A program made the position numbers and the translations under genes. A stretch of 64,000 nt of DNA, taken from contig NZ_VFML01000001.1 of NCBI RefSeq assembly GCF_006715045.1, positions 992,001 through 1,056,000 of the forward strand, written 5' to 3'. Below, piece by piece: positions 8,901 through 16,593 of this stretch. The notes beneath the pieces were generated by a model. It saw only the letters and a list, made by a program, of their open reading frames with translations. It had not been told where the DNA came from and searched no databases. The DNA is from Amycolatopsis cihanbeyliensis. Lineage in GTDB: Bacteria; Actinomycetota; Actinomycetes; Mycobacteriales; Pseudonocardiaceae. Position 1 is the first letter of the stretch. The number at the start of each line of letters is the position of its first letter.

Positions 8901-8932
8901 ATTCCGGAGCCGAGTCGGGGCACGCTGTGCAT
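5906..8932 (-). CDS. LuxR family regulator with N-terminal AAA/STAND ATPase (LAL-type)
   Basis: 1008 residues. An N-terminal ATPase domain has Walker A GDAGVGKT (residues 42-49) and Walker B-like VVLLLEDLHWAD. The middle about 550 residues are helical, Ala/Glu/Leu-rich TPR-like repeats. The C-terminus is a LuxR helix-turn-helix beginning LSPLTEREQAVLQQVALGRT and containing ISEKTVSVHL. Such large ATP-binding LuxR proteins sense a ligand or partner and activate transcription. ATG 8932. It ends 8 bp from gabD2, tail to tail. No target operon is evident; upstream is the dispersed repeat. Confidence 0.9.
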   Translation of the reverse strand: MHSVPRLGSGIPLVARTGEMRQLRAAFARSRRGEAAAVLLAGDAGVGKTRVLTELGSYAAGQGALVLTGRCLDVREGGLPYLPFAEALTPLAGATERAVADAVRARPALGRLLPQVDGLPPGAQAATDHQPVSAADQENLRRVRTEQDLGQLQLFDAVLGVLTEIAEHKPVVLLLEDLHWADGSSRNLLSFLLSRLRTQKLLVLASYRGDEVHRRHPLRAVLAELVRLAGVQRIDLPPLAEEDARALVEALVEGPADPELVATVVRRSEGNPFFAEELLASGSSHDDLPSGLAEVLLARLERLSQDTRRVLRVASAANGSVSHAVLTEVAGLGELELDEAVREAVQHHVLVVDNGFYAFRHALQREAVYGDLLPGERSRMHGVYAARLLAQPEGGRRGRDARLAYHSLQCNDLPTALAASKRAADEAEELGAPGAALRHTEQALRIWDAVPAEQRPAGVDELQLLHHASYFAGTSGEPERAIAYARSAVQAIDDSTGVDRAVRSWRRLAEALTSLESTFDESPDAIGRAWDLLTDAESDATRAWVLATRAQIMRGLDRAEDALWSARTAVVHARTAGAAGAEASALVTIGTLADAAGNAAEARERLREAQRKAREAGALNVELRALYFLALSHHDQAEIGPAVELYRRGIERAEESGLTWSFFGLELRARHLLLRYVSGDWPSEDVTGRSRRGVSHVVTARLAAVWAHIVVARGRFAEAERLLEELHPSWRSDIDIPLAGGAAAIELAYWQGDHAGAIRHAQESIGWLEEFESYQLGGLRLAALGTSAAAALAASARLRGEEEAAATAVAEGEAMVEHARMCAEHGRPRSGTLGHEGRAWLARVEAAASGLRGPADATRWAEAVRAFDYGAVYEQAIARRHHAEALLATGDEPDVEAAAGELCEAHAVAEKLGAQPLRDAVREVAARARIELPGAAPARDALSPLTEREQAVLQQVALGRTNRQVGAELYISEKTVSVHLSRAMAKLGASRRAEAVAIAYDRGLLTRA

Positions 8933-8975
8933 TGTGGCCTACCGGTCCGACAGTTTCCGCTCAATACTTGTCCGG

Positions 8976-9265
8976 AACGCGCGACACATCGGCTCGGCGA
9001 GGCTTGAACTCCGGTCACGACCGTCACCTCCGCAGGTCATGCTCGCTCCTCCGCGGCTCCGCGCGCGTCCGCGATCGTGTCGACGGAGCGCCCCGCACGA
9101 CCCAGCGCACAGCCACCAGGGCACGCGCCCCGCCGCCCCGACAGCGGGGCCTCCGGCCGAGCGCGCGCCCTGTGGTCACCGTGACGGCCGCGGGTTGACC
9201 CAAGGGGTGTCATACGCCCCGCCTTCCCGCTTGTGGGCTCCGCCACGCGCGTTCCCCCACTCACC
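8976..9265. repeat. Dispersed intergenic repeat, copy A (longest form)
   Basis: A core of about 170 bp (9041-9213) is nearly identical to 55378-55540 and clearly related to 53401-53573. Both flanks (8976-9030 and 9214-9265) also match 44260-44377, which lacks the core. Shared landmarks are GCGCGACAC, CGATCGTGTCGAC, CACGCGCCCCG, a GC-rich hairpin around CCCCGACAGCGGGG, and CTTGTGGGCTCCGCCACGCG. Frames are not conserved between copies because copy C lacks 8 bp, so it is probably non-coding. No transposase, terminal inverted repeats or target duplications were seen. Confidence 0.75.
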
Positions 9266-9328
9266 ACCGCAGGACCCAGCGGTTCTCGGGCCCGCTGTCA
9301 ACTGGGGCCGGGACGGCGCGCACCAAGC

Positions 9329-9535
9329 TCACCGCGCCCGCGCCCGCGGGCCGATCTCCTCGTGCTCGCCGCCGCGCGGACGGGGCACCCGCACCGGCCG
9401 CGCGAGGGCACCCTGGGCGGGGCGCATCCGGCGCCGCGCCCGCCTCGCCCAGCCGCCACCGGCGGCCTTACGCAGCTCCTCTGTCCGGTAGGCCACCTCG
9501 GCCTGTACTGCCTGGAAGATCCAGTCCTGTTGCAT
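9329..9535 (-). CDS. Small conserved-looking protein, 68 aa
   Basis: ATG 9535 with GAGGG just upstream. The product begins MQQDWIFQAVQAEVAYRTEE, an amphipathic helix, followed by a basic Arg-rich region and a Pro/Arg tail. The N-terminal half looks like a genuine protein and I recall similar short proteins in Amycolatopsis relatives; the tail is low-complexity. No known domain. It lies upstream of the LuxR ATPase gene on the same strand but is separated from it by the dispersed repeat. Confidence 0.5.
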   Translation of the reverse strand: MQQDWIFQAVQAEVAYRTEELRKAAGGGWARRARRRMRPAQGALARPVRVPRPRGGEHEEIGPRARAR

Positions 9536-9631
9536 GATCCCTCGTTCCGATCCTGTTCACGCTGCGACGAGGATCAGATTCGTCCTGAGGGGACGGCCCC
9601 GGCATCGGGAGATCACGCATGGTCGGGTAGG

Positions 9632-9687
9632 TGCCGGCCCCTTACCCCGCCCGTACGGGCTCGAGTGGGGGTAAGGGGTCGGCCGGC
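9632..9687 (-). terminator. Large inverted repeat downstream of the DUF397 gene
   Basis: GCCGGCCCCTTACCCC (9633-9648) pairs with GGGGTAAGGGGTCGGCCGGC (9668-9687), with a small bulge and a 19-base loop. It lies about 85 bp beyond the stop of the leftward DUF397 gene and fits a factor-independent terminator without a U-run. Confidence 0.55.
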
Positions 9688-9770
9688 GACCGGTGTTCGG
9701 CAACGCAGGGAATACGTGCGGACGGATGCCGGACCGGTTTCTCCAGAATGTGCGGTTCGACCTCCGCCGG

Positions 9771-9965
9771 TCACTTCCGGCCGGCGTCGCTGGTCACCGT
9801 GGCGAGCAGGCCGCGCCAGCCCTCGCGGGACACGCGCAACGCGCCCGCCGCGGGAGCTTTCGAATCGCGGATACCAACGCTGTCGACGGTCATCGCGACC
9901 TCGACACAGTCGTTATCCCCCGTGTAGCTGCTCTTTTTCCACTGCACCCCGAAATAATCAGGCAT
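9771..9965 (-). CDS. DUF397 domain-containing protein
   Basis: 64 residues with the DUF397 pattern: WKKSSYTGDNDCVEVA, then VGIRDSKAPAAGAL, then a W near the end. These small proteins occur almost only in actinobacteria, usually beside an XRE/DUF5753 regulator, which is exactly the arrangement here (gap of 21 bp). AAGGAG lies upstream of ATG 9965. The biochemical role is unclear; the bald/whiJ-type pairs suggest developmental or accessory control, possibly as an antagonist of the regulator. Confidence 0.9.
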   Translation of the reverse strand: MPDYFGVQWKKSSYTGDNDCVEVAMTVDSVGIRDSKAPAAGALRVSREGWRGLLATVTSDAGRK

Positions 9966-9986
9966 AACCTCTCGCTCCTTGATGTG

Positions 9987-10835
9987 CTATCCGAAACGCT
10001 CACCAGCCGCGACGATGACGTCGGTCGAGTCGTCCGGCTTCAGCGCCGCGGCACGAAGATGATCGAACATCAGAGAATAATGACGTACCTCGGGGGGCAG
10101 CTCGAGAAAGAACCCGCTTCCTGTGCTCTCCAGATAGACCACGTCCGGATCGGCGTGCTCGGGATATCCCAGTATCACGAACGGACCCTCCATCCCGGCG
10201 TGCGCGCCCGCCGCGAACGGCAGCACCTGCAGGGTGACGTGCGGCATCCTGGCCACCTCCACCAACCGGTGCAGCTGCCGGGCCATCACCTCGCGGCTAC
10301 CGACAGCCCTGTGCAGCACCGCCTCGTCGATCACGGCCCAGTACTCCGGGGGGTTCGAGTCGGTGAGCAGATCCTGCCGGGCCATCCTGGCCGCGACCCT
10401 GCGCTGGATATCGGACTCCCCCGTGTCCGGCCGCATCGCCCTGATCACCTCGCGGGCGTACTGTTCGGTCTGCAACAGCCCGGGCACCAGCAACGCCTGG
10501 AACGTCTGCAACGAGCTGGCGTCCGCCTCGAGACCGACGAAGGTGCCGTTGAACACCTCCTTGTAGGCATGCCACCAGCCCTGCTTACGTGCCTCCCTGG
10601 CGAGCTGGACCAGCGCCTCCCGGTCGTCACCGGAGACGCCGTACAGCTCGAGCATGTCCCGGACGTCGCGCGGGGTCACCCCGACGTGCCCGGTCTCGAT
10701 CCGGCTGATCTTGGAGGCCGAGCACTCGAGCTTCTCCCCGACCTCGTCGATCGTCATGTCCGCCGCCTCGCGCAGCCTGCGCAGCTCGGTCGCCAGCCTG
10801 CGCCGCCGGACGGTGGGACCCTGGCCCCGCGCCAT
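9987..10835 (-). CDS. XRE family regulator with DUF5753 C-terminal domain
   Basis: 282 residues. The N-terminal helix-turn-helix (about residues 14-70) reads LRRLREAADMTIDEVGEKLE then CSASKISRIETGH. The C-terminal DUF5753 domain has VPGLLQTEQYAR, AYWAVIDEAVL-like (EYWAVIDEAVLHRAVG), VTLQVLPFAAGAH and DVVYLE. GGAGG precedes ATG 10835. The pair with the DUF397 gene downstream resembles WhiJ/BldB-type or AbaA-like modules of streptomycetes. Direct targets are unknown. Confidence 0.92.
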   Translation of the reverse strand: MARGQGPTVRRRRLATELRRLREAADMTIDEVGEKLECSASKISRIETGHVGVTPRDVRDMLELYGVSGDDREALVQLAREARKQGWWHAYKEVFNGTFVGLEADASSLQTFQALLVPGLLQTEQYAREVIRAMRPDTGESDIQRRVAARMARQDLLTDSNPPEYWAVIDEAVLHRAVGSREVMARQLHRLVEVARMPHVTLQVLPFAAGAHAGMEGPFVILGYPEHADPDVVYLESTGSGFFLELPPEVRHYSLMFDHLRAAALKPDDSTDVIVAAGERFG

Positions 10836-11021
10836 AGTGGACCTCCGCGTCGGCTCCGGTACAACACCTCACGCCATATCTAACCAGTCGTTCACATGTG
10901 TGGTGATCTACTGGCCGGTTCGGGCACCCCGTTCGCCGGGCTGCAAATTGCAGAGTGCGAATGTAAAGTGGAGGTGAGGCGCCGGTCCGGCGTCCAGGGA
11001 TCACCAAGCTGTGGAGGCGGC

Positions 11022-11390
11022 GTGCTCGACCGCGACACCATCGTCGGCCCCTTGCAGGCTTCGGTGCAGCGCAGGTTGGACGACCTCGTCCGATCGGTGG
11101 GCGACGCGAGCGAGGAACGGGCGGCCGAGCTCGGCAAGCGGCAGGTACCGCTCCTGGTCGAGACGCTACGCTCCGTGCTCGCGCTGCACGAGCCGGACGC
11201 GCGGGGACGTTGCCCGATCTGTCGCCCCCGGGGCTCCCGGTTGCTGTTCTGGCGGCGCAACCGCACCCCGTGCCGTGCCTACCTGGCGGTGCAGCTGCGG
11301 CTCGAGGGGTTGGACGAGCCGACCGCGGTGATCCCGACCGTCACCAGCCATCAACGACGTCGCAAACCGCACCTGAACTACGCGGGGTGA
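11022..11390 (+). CDS. Hypothetical protein with CPIC motif, 122 aa
   Basis: GTG 11022 with GGAGG 6 bases upstream is preferred over a longer frame from 10896, whose extra residues look random. The product has a helical N-terminal half (LQASVQRRLDDLVRSV, RQVPLLVETLRSVLALH) then RCPICRP and a following PC, which could bind a metal or be redox active. It is basic at the end. No family recognised. It is convergent with dacB across a bidirectional hairpin. Confidence 0.6.
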   Translation: MLDRDTIVGPLQASVQRRLDDLVRSVGDASEERAAELGKRQVPLLVETLRSVLALHEPDARGRCPICRPRGSRLLFWRRNRTPCRAYLAVQLRLEGLDEPTAVIPTVTSHQRRRKPHLNYAG

Positions 11391-11407
11391 GCGGGCGTCG
11401 CGTCCCC

Positions 11408-11456
11408 GACCGGAGGGACCGGGGTTGTCCCCCGATCGATCCCGGCCCCTCCGGTC
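11408..11456. terminator. Bidirectional hairpin between convergent genes
   Basis: GACCGGAGGGACCGGG (11408-11423) pairs with CCCGGCCCCTCCGGTC (11441-11456), one mismatch, 17-base loop. It follows the CPIC gene stop and overlaps the dacB stop codon, so it can terminate both transcripts. Confidence 0.65.
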
Positions 11457-13026
11457 AGCAGGCCTTCAGCCAGCTGCACTCGAGGTCGTGTCGCGCGGCG
11501 GGCTCGACGGCCGAACGGGGCGCCGGGATGTGCGCCGGCTTCCTGGACCCGTTCGCGCCCTCGTACTGGGCTAGCCGCACGGCCACGGCGTCCTCCAGCG
11601 GCCGCACGTTGTCCAGCGTCTGGTTGCTGACCATCGCGAACACCAGCTCGCTCCCGTCCGCGGCGGCCACGTAACCGGCCAGGGCACTGACTCCGGTGTA
11701 CGAGCCGGTCTTGGCATGCACGTTGCCCTCGGCCGCGGTGCCGCGCATCCGGTTCCGCAGGGTCCCGCCGACCATCCGGTCGGACACGCCGGCGACCGGG
11801 AGGGCCGCGTGGAAGCGGTCGAACCACGGCTCCTCGCGCGCGGCCAGCAACAGCGACGCGAGCTGGGCCGGCGCGACCTGATCCATTCTGGACAATCCTG
11901 AACCGTCCACGATGAACAGCTCGTTCGGATCGACACCCATGGACGGCAAGGAGCTCCCGACAGCCTCGACGCCGGCGGGCCAGGTGCCACGGTCGCTTTC
12001 CGCCTTACCCATGGCTTTCACCAGTGTCTCGGCGTGCATGTTGTTGGACAGCTTCAGGAACGGGGTGAGCAGCTCACCGACCGCCATGGACCGGTGCTCG
12101 GCCAGCACGCGCGCCCCGGTGGGTGTCACGCCGCCGGCGGTCTCCCCCAGCACCCGGACACCGTGCCGGGCCAGCGCATCGCGGAAGACCGCGGCGGCCA
12201 GGCCGGTCGGTTCCCACACCGCGCGGTAGGCCCGCACCGGCGCGCCACCCTCCGGGATGGAGCCGCTCACGGTGATGATGTTGTCACCGTGAGCCCGCCG
12301 TACGCCGATCCGGGCCGGCTGCCCCGGCGCGGAGGTGGTGGCGCTGTTGACCACCTCGACATAGTCGTTCGCCGGCTCCAGCTCGACCTCGGCAGGCGCG
12401 CCCCGGCGGCCCGGGGTGACCCGCACGACGATCGAGCCCGCGTCGTAGTCGGTGTCCGGGGCGATGGTCAGCGCGGAGGTCTGCGCGTTGTAGTAGTACG
12501 GCTCGTCGTCCCATGCCCAGCCGGTGCCGAGCCGCACGTCGTCGAAGAAGCTGTCGTCGGCCACCAGCCGACCCCGCACCACCCGCACCCCGCTGTCCGC
12601 GATCTCGGCGGCCAGCGCCTGGTAGTCGGCGGCCAGCATGGTCGGGTCGCCCCCGCCACGCAGGTACAGATCGCCGGACAGCACCGGGCCGGACCGGCGG
12701 GCCGTCGAGGCGACGGTGGTGCGGAAACGGTGCCCCGGCCCGAGTCGTTCCAGCGCCGCGGTGGTGGTGAGCAGCTTGCCGGTGGACGCGGGCTGGCGCC
12801 GCTGCCGGCTCCGCCGGTCGAAGAGCACCTCGCCGCTGTCCGCCCGGCGCACGATCAGGCCGACATCGGCCCCGGCGAAGGCCGGGTCGGCGAGGATCGC
12901 GGACAGGTCCCTGCCGAGCGGGTTGTCCGATTCGGCGGTGGGGGCCCCGACCGGGACGATCACCAGCGCGCAGAGCAGGGCGGCCGGCAGCACGAACCGC
13001 CAACCGGAACGCCACGGACGGGACAT
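11455..13026 (-). CDS. dacB: D-alanyl-D-alanine carboxypeptidase/endopeptidase (PBP4, S13 family)
   Basis: 523 residues, exported: a hydrophobic stretch FVLPAALLCALVIVPVGA follows an Arg-containing start. The three penicillin-binding motifs are present: STGK (residues 81-84), SNN in LKLSNNMHAET, and KTGS. It trims peptidoglycan stem peptides in the cell wall. The C-terminus ends LECSWLKAC; two cysteines seven residues apart at the very end could form a disulfide after export. ATG 13026 is chosen over a TTG two codons upstream. It is followed by a bidirectional hairpin. Confidence 0.92.
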   Translation of the reverse strand: MSRPWRSGWRFVLPAALLCALVIVPVGAPTAESDNPLGRDLSAILADPAFAGADVGLIVRRADSGEVLFDRRSRQRRQPASTGKLLTTTAALERLGPGHRFRTTVASTARRSGPVLSGDLYLRGGGDPTMLAADYQALAAEIADSGVRVVRGRLVADDSFFDDVRLGTGWAWDDEPYYYNAQTSALTIAPDTDYDAGSIVVRVTPGRRGAPAEVELEPANDYVEVVNSATTSAPGQPARIGVRRAHGDNIITVSGSIPEGGAPVRAYRAVWEPTGLAAAVFRDALARHGVRVLGETAGGVTPTGARVLAEHRSMAVGELLTPFLKLSNNMHAETLVKAMGKAESDRGTWPAGVEAVGSSLPSMGVDPNELFIVDGSGLSRMDQVAPAQLASLLLAAREEPWFDRFHAALPVAGVSDRMVGGTLRNRMRGTAAEGNVHAKTGSYTGVSALAGYVAAADGSELVFAMVSNQTLDNVRPLEDAVAVRLAQYEGANGSRKPAHIPAPRSAVEPAARHDLECSWLKAC

Positions 13027-13094
13027 CGGCAACCCCCGGATATTCGATGGAAGGCCACGGATAGTAGCGACTCACCAACGGCTCGGCTACCCCG

Positions 13095-14003
13095 TCAGTC
13101 CAGCACCCGCAACAGCCCTTCCTGCACCACGGTGGCGATCAGGGTGCCGTCGGCGGTGAAGAACCTGCCGGTGGCCAGGCCACGGGCACCGGAGGCGCTC
13201 GGCGAGGCACAGTCGTACAGGAACCACTCGTCCGCCCGGAACGGCCGGTGGAACCACAGCGCGTGATCCAGGCTGGCACCCAGCACCCTGTCCAGATCCC
13301 AGTAGACCCCGTGCCGGGCGAGCACGGAGTCCAGCAGGGTCATGTCCGAGGCGTAGGTCAGCACGCAGACGTGCAGCAGTTGCTGGTCGGGCAACCGGCC
13401 GTCGGCCCGCATCCACACCCGGTTGCGGGCCTCGCGCTCCCCGCTCTCCCTGGTCACCCACGGTGGGTCGTTGACGTAGCGCAGGTCGATCGGGCGGGGC
13501 TGGGCGTGGATCCCGAGCCGGTCGGCGTAGCCGGCGGCCCGCTCGGCCAGGGTCGGCAGCGACTCCGGCCCGGGCACCTCCGGCATGGCCTCGGCGTGCT
13601 CGACCCCGGGTTCCTCCCGCTGGAAGGAGGCGGACAGCGAGAAGATCGCCTTGCCGTGCTGGATCGCGACCACCCGGCGGGTGGTGAACGAGCGCCCGTC
13701 CCGGATCCGATCCACCTCGTAGACGATCGGCACGCTCGGGTCGCCACCACGGATGAAGTAGGCATGCAGCGAGTGGACCTTCCGCTCCTCCGGCACGGTG
13801 CGCCCGGCCGCGACCAGCGCCTGGCCGGCGACCTGGCCACCGAAGACCCGGACCGGGGAGTGCGCGGGACTCACCCCGCGGAAGATGTTCTCCTCGATCT
13901 TCTCCAGATCCAGCAGGCCGATGAGCCGGTCGAGCACCGGCTGCCCACCGGCCTCATGGGCGGTGTCCAGCGCCGAGGCGGCGTCCCTCGCGAGTTCGGT
14001 CAC
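13095..14003 (-). CDS. tesB: Acyl-CoA thioesterase II
   Basis: 302-residue double-hotdog thioesterase hydrolysing acyl-CoA to fatty acid and CoA. Family marks: VFGGQVAGQALVAAGRTV, HSLHAYFIRGGD, and the catalytic Asp/Thr/Gln set suggested by YASDMTLLDS, LDHALWFHRPF and VVQEGLLR, matching E. coli TesB. GTG 14003 with AAGG upstream. It lies 39 bp behind pyk on the same strand, so may share its transcript. Confidence 0.93.
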   Translation of the reverse strand: MTELARDAASALDTAHEAGGQPVLDRLIGLLDLEKIEENIFRGVSPAHSPVRVFGGQVAGQALVAAGRTVPEERKVHSLHAYFIRGGDPSVPIVYEVDRIRDGRSFTTRRVVAIQHGKAIFSLSASFQREEPGVEHAEAMPEVPGPESLPTLAERAAGYADRLGIHAQPRPIDLRYVNDPPWVTRESGEREARNRVWMRADGRLPDQQLLHVCVLTYASDMTLLDSVLARHGVYWDLDRVLGASLDHALWFHRPFRADEWFLYDCASPSASGARGLATGRFFTADGTLIATVVQEGLLRVLD

Positions 14004-14042
14004 GCTGCCAGACCTTACGCGGCGCGGCTGCTTACCGGCTGT

Positions 14043-15467
14043 TCAGGCGTGATCCTCTTCACCGAGCCGGTGCACCCGGATCAGGTTGGTGGAGCCGACC
14101 GTCCCCGGCGGGGAGCCCGCGACGATCACCACCAGGTCGCCCTCCTGATGCCGCCCCATCTCCAGCATCGCGTGGTCGACCTGGCGGACCATCTGGTCGG
14201 TTGAGTCCACCGCGGGCACGATCCTGGTCGCGGTGCCCCAGGTGAGCGCGAGCTGGCTGCGCACGCTCTCCTCCGGGGTGAAGGCCAGCAACGGCAGGCG
14301 GGTGTGCAGCCGGGCGAGGCGCCGCACGGTGTCCCCGGACTGGGTGAACGCCACCAGCGCCTTCGCGTTCAGCCGCTCCCCGATGTCCCTGGCGGCGTAG
14401 GAGATGACCCCGCGCTTGGTCCGCGGCACATGGCTCAGCGGCGGCACCGCGGGCGAGTCGCGCTCCACGGCCTCGACGATCCGGCTCATCGTCTCCACCG
14501 TCTCGATCGGGTACCGCCCGACACTGGTCTCGCCGGAGAGCATCACCGCGTCGGCGCCGTCCAGCACGGCGTTGGCGACGTCCGAGGTCTCGGCGCGGGT
14601 CGGCCGGGAGTTGTTGATCATCGAGTCGAGCATCTGGGTGGCCACGATGACCGGCTTCGCGTTCTCCCGCGCGATCTGGATCGCCCGCTTCTGCACCAGC
14701 GGCACCTGTTCCAGCGGCAGCTCGACGCCGAGGTCGCCGCGGGCGACCATCACCCCGTCGAAGGCGAGCACGATCGCCTCGAGGTTGTGCACCGCCTCGG
14801 GCTTCTCCAGCTTGGCGATGATCGGCAGCCGCTTCCTGCCGAGCCGGTCCATGACCTGGTGTGCCTGGTCGATGTCGGCCGGCGAGCGCACGAACGACAT
14901 GGCCACGAAGTCGACGCCGAGCCCGAGCGCGAACTCCAGGTCCTCGATGTCCTTCTCGGACAGCGCGGGCACCGACACGTCCATGCCCGGCAGCGAGACG
15001 CCCTTGTTGTTGCTGACCTGGCCGCCCTCGGTGACCTCGCAGACCACGTCCGGCCCCTCGACATCCTGGACCACCATGGCGACCTTGCCGTCGTCGACCA
15101 GCAACCGGTCGCCGGGCTTGGCGTCCTCGGCGAGGCCCTTGTAGGTGGTGGAGACCCGGTCGTGCGTGCCGTCCACGTCCTCGACGGTGATCCGCACGAC
15201 GTCGCCGGTCCGCCACTCCACCGGCCCGCCCGCGAAGGTACCGAGCCGGATCTTCGGACCCTGCAGGTCGGCGAGGATGCCGACCGCCTTGCCCGTTTCG
15301 GCCGCCGCGTTGCGGACCATGTCGTAGACCTGCTTGTGGTCCCGGTGACTGCCGTGGCTGAAGTTCATCCGCGCGACGTCCATGCCGGCGTCGACGAGGG
15401 CTCGTACCTTCTCCGCCGTGGCGGTCGCCGGGCCCAGGGTGCATACGATCTTCGCTCGTCGGCTCAC
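14043..15467 (-). CDS. pyk: Pyruvate kinase
   Basis: 474 residues; converts PEP and ADP to pyruvate and ATP. Marks: RRAKIVCTLGPA at the start, MNFSHGSH, the K/Mg active site IIAKLEKPEAVHNLEAI with VARGDLGVELPLEQVP, and ATQMLDSMI. The start GTG 15467 gives the family length; a longer frame adds an unrelated arginine-rich leader. There is no ribosome-binding site, but TAGGCT sits 8 bases before the GTG, which fits a leaderless transcript. Confidence 0.95.
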   Translation of the reverse strand: MSRRAKIVCTLGPATATAEKVRALVDAGMDVARMNFSHGSHRDHKQVYDMVRNAAAETGKAVGILADLQGPKIRLGTFAGGPVEWRTGDVVRITVEDVDGTHDRVSTTYKGLAEDAKPGDRLLVDDGKVAMVVQDVEGPDVVCEVTEGGQVSNNKGVSLPGMDVSVPALSEKDIEDLEFALGLGVDFVAMSFVRSPADIDQAHQVMDRLGRKRLPIIAKLEKPEAVHNLEAIVLAFDGVMVARGDLGVELPLEQVPLVQKRAIQIARENAKPVIVATQMLDSMINNSRPTRAETSDVANAVLDGADAVMLSGETSVGRYPIETVETMSRIVEAVERDSPAVPPLSHVPRTKRGVISYAARDIGERLNAKALVAFTQSGDTVRRLARLHTRLPLLAFTPEESVRSQLALTWGTATRIVPAVDSTDQMVRQVDHAMLEMGRHQEGDLVVIVAGSPPGTVGSTNLIRVHRLGEEDHA

Positions 15468-15482
15468 GCCTATAGAGCCTAA
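15468..15482 (-). promoter_or_regulatory. Probable leaderless promoter (-10) of pyk
   Basis: On the minus strand TAGGCT (complement of 15476-15481) is followed by CTATAGGC and the GTG start. That spacing puts the transcript start on or next to the start codon. No convincing -35 was seen. Confidence 0.4.
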
Positions 15483-15592
15483 ACCCTCTGCGCCATCCAG
15501 TCTGTACCGATCCCGAAATCGATCCACCCGCGTTGACAACTCGTAACCGGATGTTCTCGCAATGCATCCGATGTCCGCATCGAGCGCCGGGG

Positions 15593-16258
15593 TCAGCGTC
15601 TCGGGAGCTCGCTCACCCCGACGTGGTCCCGCGCCCACTCGTTGAACGGCCGCACCTGCCGCCAGGCCGCGCGCACCCGGTCGAGACAGCCGCGCTCGTG
15701 CAAGGCGTCGTCCGGCTCCCAGGTGTGCACCGCATACAGCGACTTGTGCCGCAGCAGCTCGATCCGGGGATGGTCGGCGGCGAACCCGCGTGGCTTGGTC
15801 CGCAGTGCCTCGCCCGCGATCGTCCACCCGGCCGCGCGGAGCCGGTCGAGAATGCCGGCCAGGCTCTCCCCGTGCAGCTCCGTGTCCACCGCGCGCCGGA
15901 AGGCGGCCAGCTGGTCGGTGGCCAGGTGGAAGCAGCCACCGCCGACCCGTAGCCCGGCCGGGCCCACCTCGACGTAGTAGGCGCCACCTCCCCTGCCCTG
16001 CTCGATCACCCCGCCGCAGTGGGTCTTGTAGGGACGCTTGTCCTTGCTGAAGCGCACATCGCGGTGCGGGCGGAACACCTTGCCCTTGCCGAAGCCGTCG
16101 CCGAACTCCGGTTCCAACTCCGCCAGCAACGCCTCCATCGGCGCGCGCACGTCGTCGCGGTAGGTCCGCACGTTGGCGTTCCAGTAGGTCTTGGAGTTGT
16201 CCGCGACGAGCCCGTCGTAGAAGTCGATCGCGTACTCACCGAAACCGTCGAAGCTCAC
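15593..16258 (-). CDS. DUF2461 domain-containing protein
   Basis: 221 residues. The DUF2461 pattern is clear: FDGFGEYAIDFYDGL, NSKTYWNANVRTYRDDVR, FRPHRDVRFSKDKRPYKTH, and GGCFHLATDQLAAFRRAV. Function of the family is unknown. GTG 16258 is used because it overlaps the stop of the short upstream gene in a GTGA tetranucleotide and leaves the domain complete. On the same strand as pyk and 126 bp upstream of it. Confidence 0.85.
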   Translation of the reverse strand: MSFDGFGEYAIDFYDGLVADNSKTYWNANVRTYRDDVRAPMEALLAELEPEFGDGFGKGKVFRPHRDVRFSKDKRPYKTHCGGVIEQGRGGGAYYVEVGPAGLRVGGGCFHLATDQLAAFRRAVDTELHGESLAGILDRLRAAGWTIAGEALRTKPRGFAADHPRIELLRHKSLYAVHTWEPDDALHERGCLDRVRAAWRQVRPFNEWARDHVGVSELPRR

Positions 16259-16452
16259 CAGGGCACGATAGTGCGCGGGTAGGACACCGCGAACACGCCG
16301 TCCGGCCGGTCCAGCCACACCCGGTGCCGCCCGCCCTCGCTCACCGTCAGGCCGAACCGGTCCCAGCCGGGCCGCCCGAGGCGCCGCCAGGAGTCGTGCG
16401 CCCGCTCGAACTCCGTCCAGATCGCGACCGCGAACACCCGGTCGCCGACCAC
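16255..16452 (-). CDS. Short protein of unknown function, possibly a truncated gene
   Basis: 65 residues from GTG 16452, starting VVGDRVFAVAIWTEFERA and containing HRVWLDRPDGVFAVSYPRTI. It ends in the GTGA overlap with the DUF2461 gene, so it is probably translated with it. The visible start abuts the remnant of an acetyltransferase on the other strand, so its own N-terminus may have been lost in the same deletion. No family recognised. Confidence 0.4.
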   Translation of the reverse strand: MVGDRVFAVAIWTEFERAHDSWRRLGRPGWDRFGLTVSEGGRHRVWLDRPDGVFAVSYPRTIVPW

Positions 16453-16562
16453 GACTCGGCTTCACCAGAGAGGGCGTCCTGCGCGATCACGTGTTCACCA
16501 ACGGCGCGTGGCGGGATTCGGTGCTGTTCTCGATGCTCGCCCCGGAGTGGACCAGGCGGTAG
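16453..16562 (+). pseudogene. C-terminal remnant of a RimJ/RimL-type GNAT acetyltransferase
   Basis: In the frame ending with TAG at 16560-16562 the sequence reads LGFTREGVLRDHVFTNGAWR then DSVLFSMLAPEW. This is the typical last 35 or so residues of RimJ/RimL N-acetyltransferases (GF-x-REG-x-LRD...DSVxFSML). There is no start codon and the upstream sequence belongs to an opposing gene, so the first three quarters are missing. Interpreted as a deletion remnant. Confidence 0.65.
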
Positions 16563-16593
16563 CTCCGGCTCGAAGGGCGCCGCATGTGTCACG

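Noticed and set aside
9037..9267. Peptide encoded by the dispersed repeat (similar translation in copies A and B)
   Set aside because: Copy C has an 8-bp deletion that breaks the frame, and all copies end as ribosome-binding regions, so peptide similarity reflects DNA similarity.
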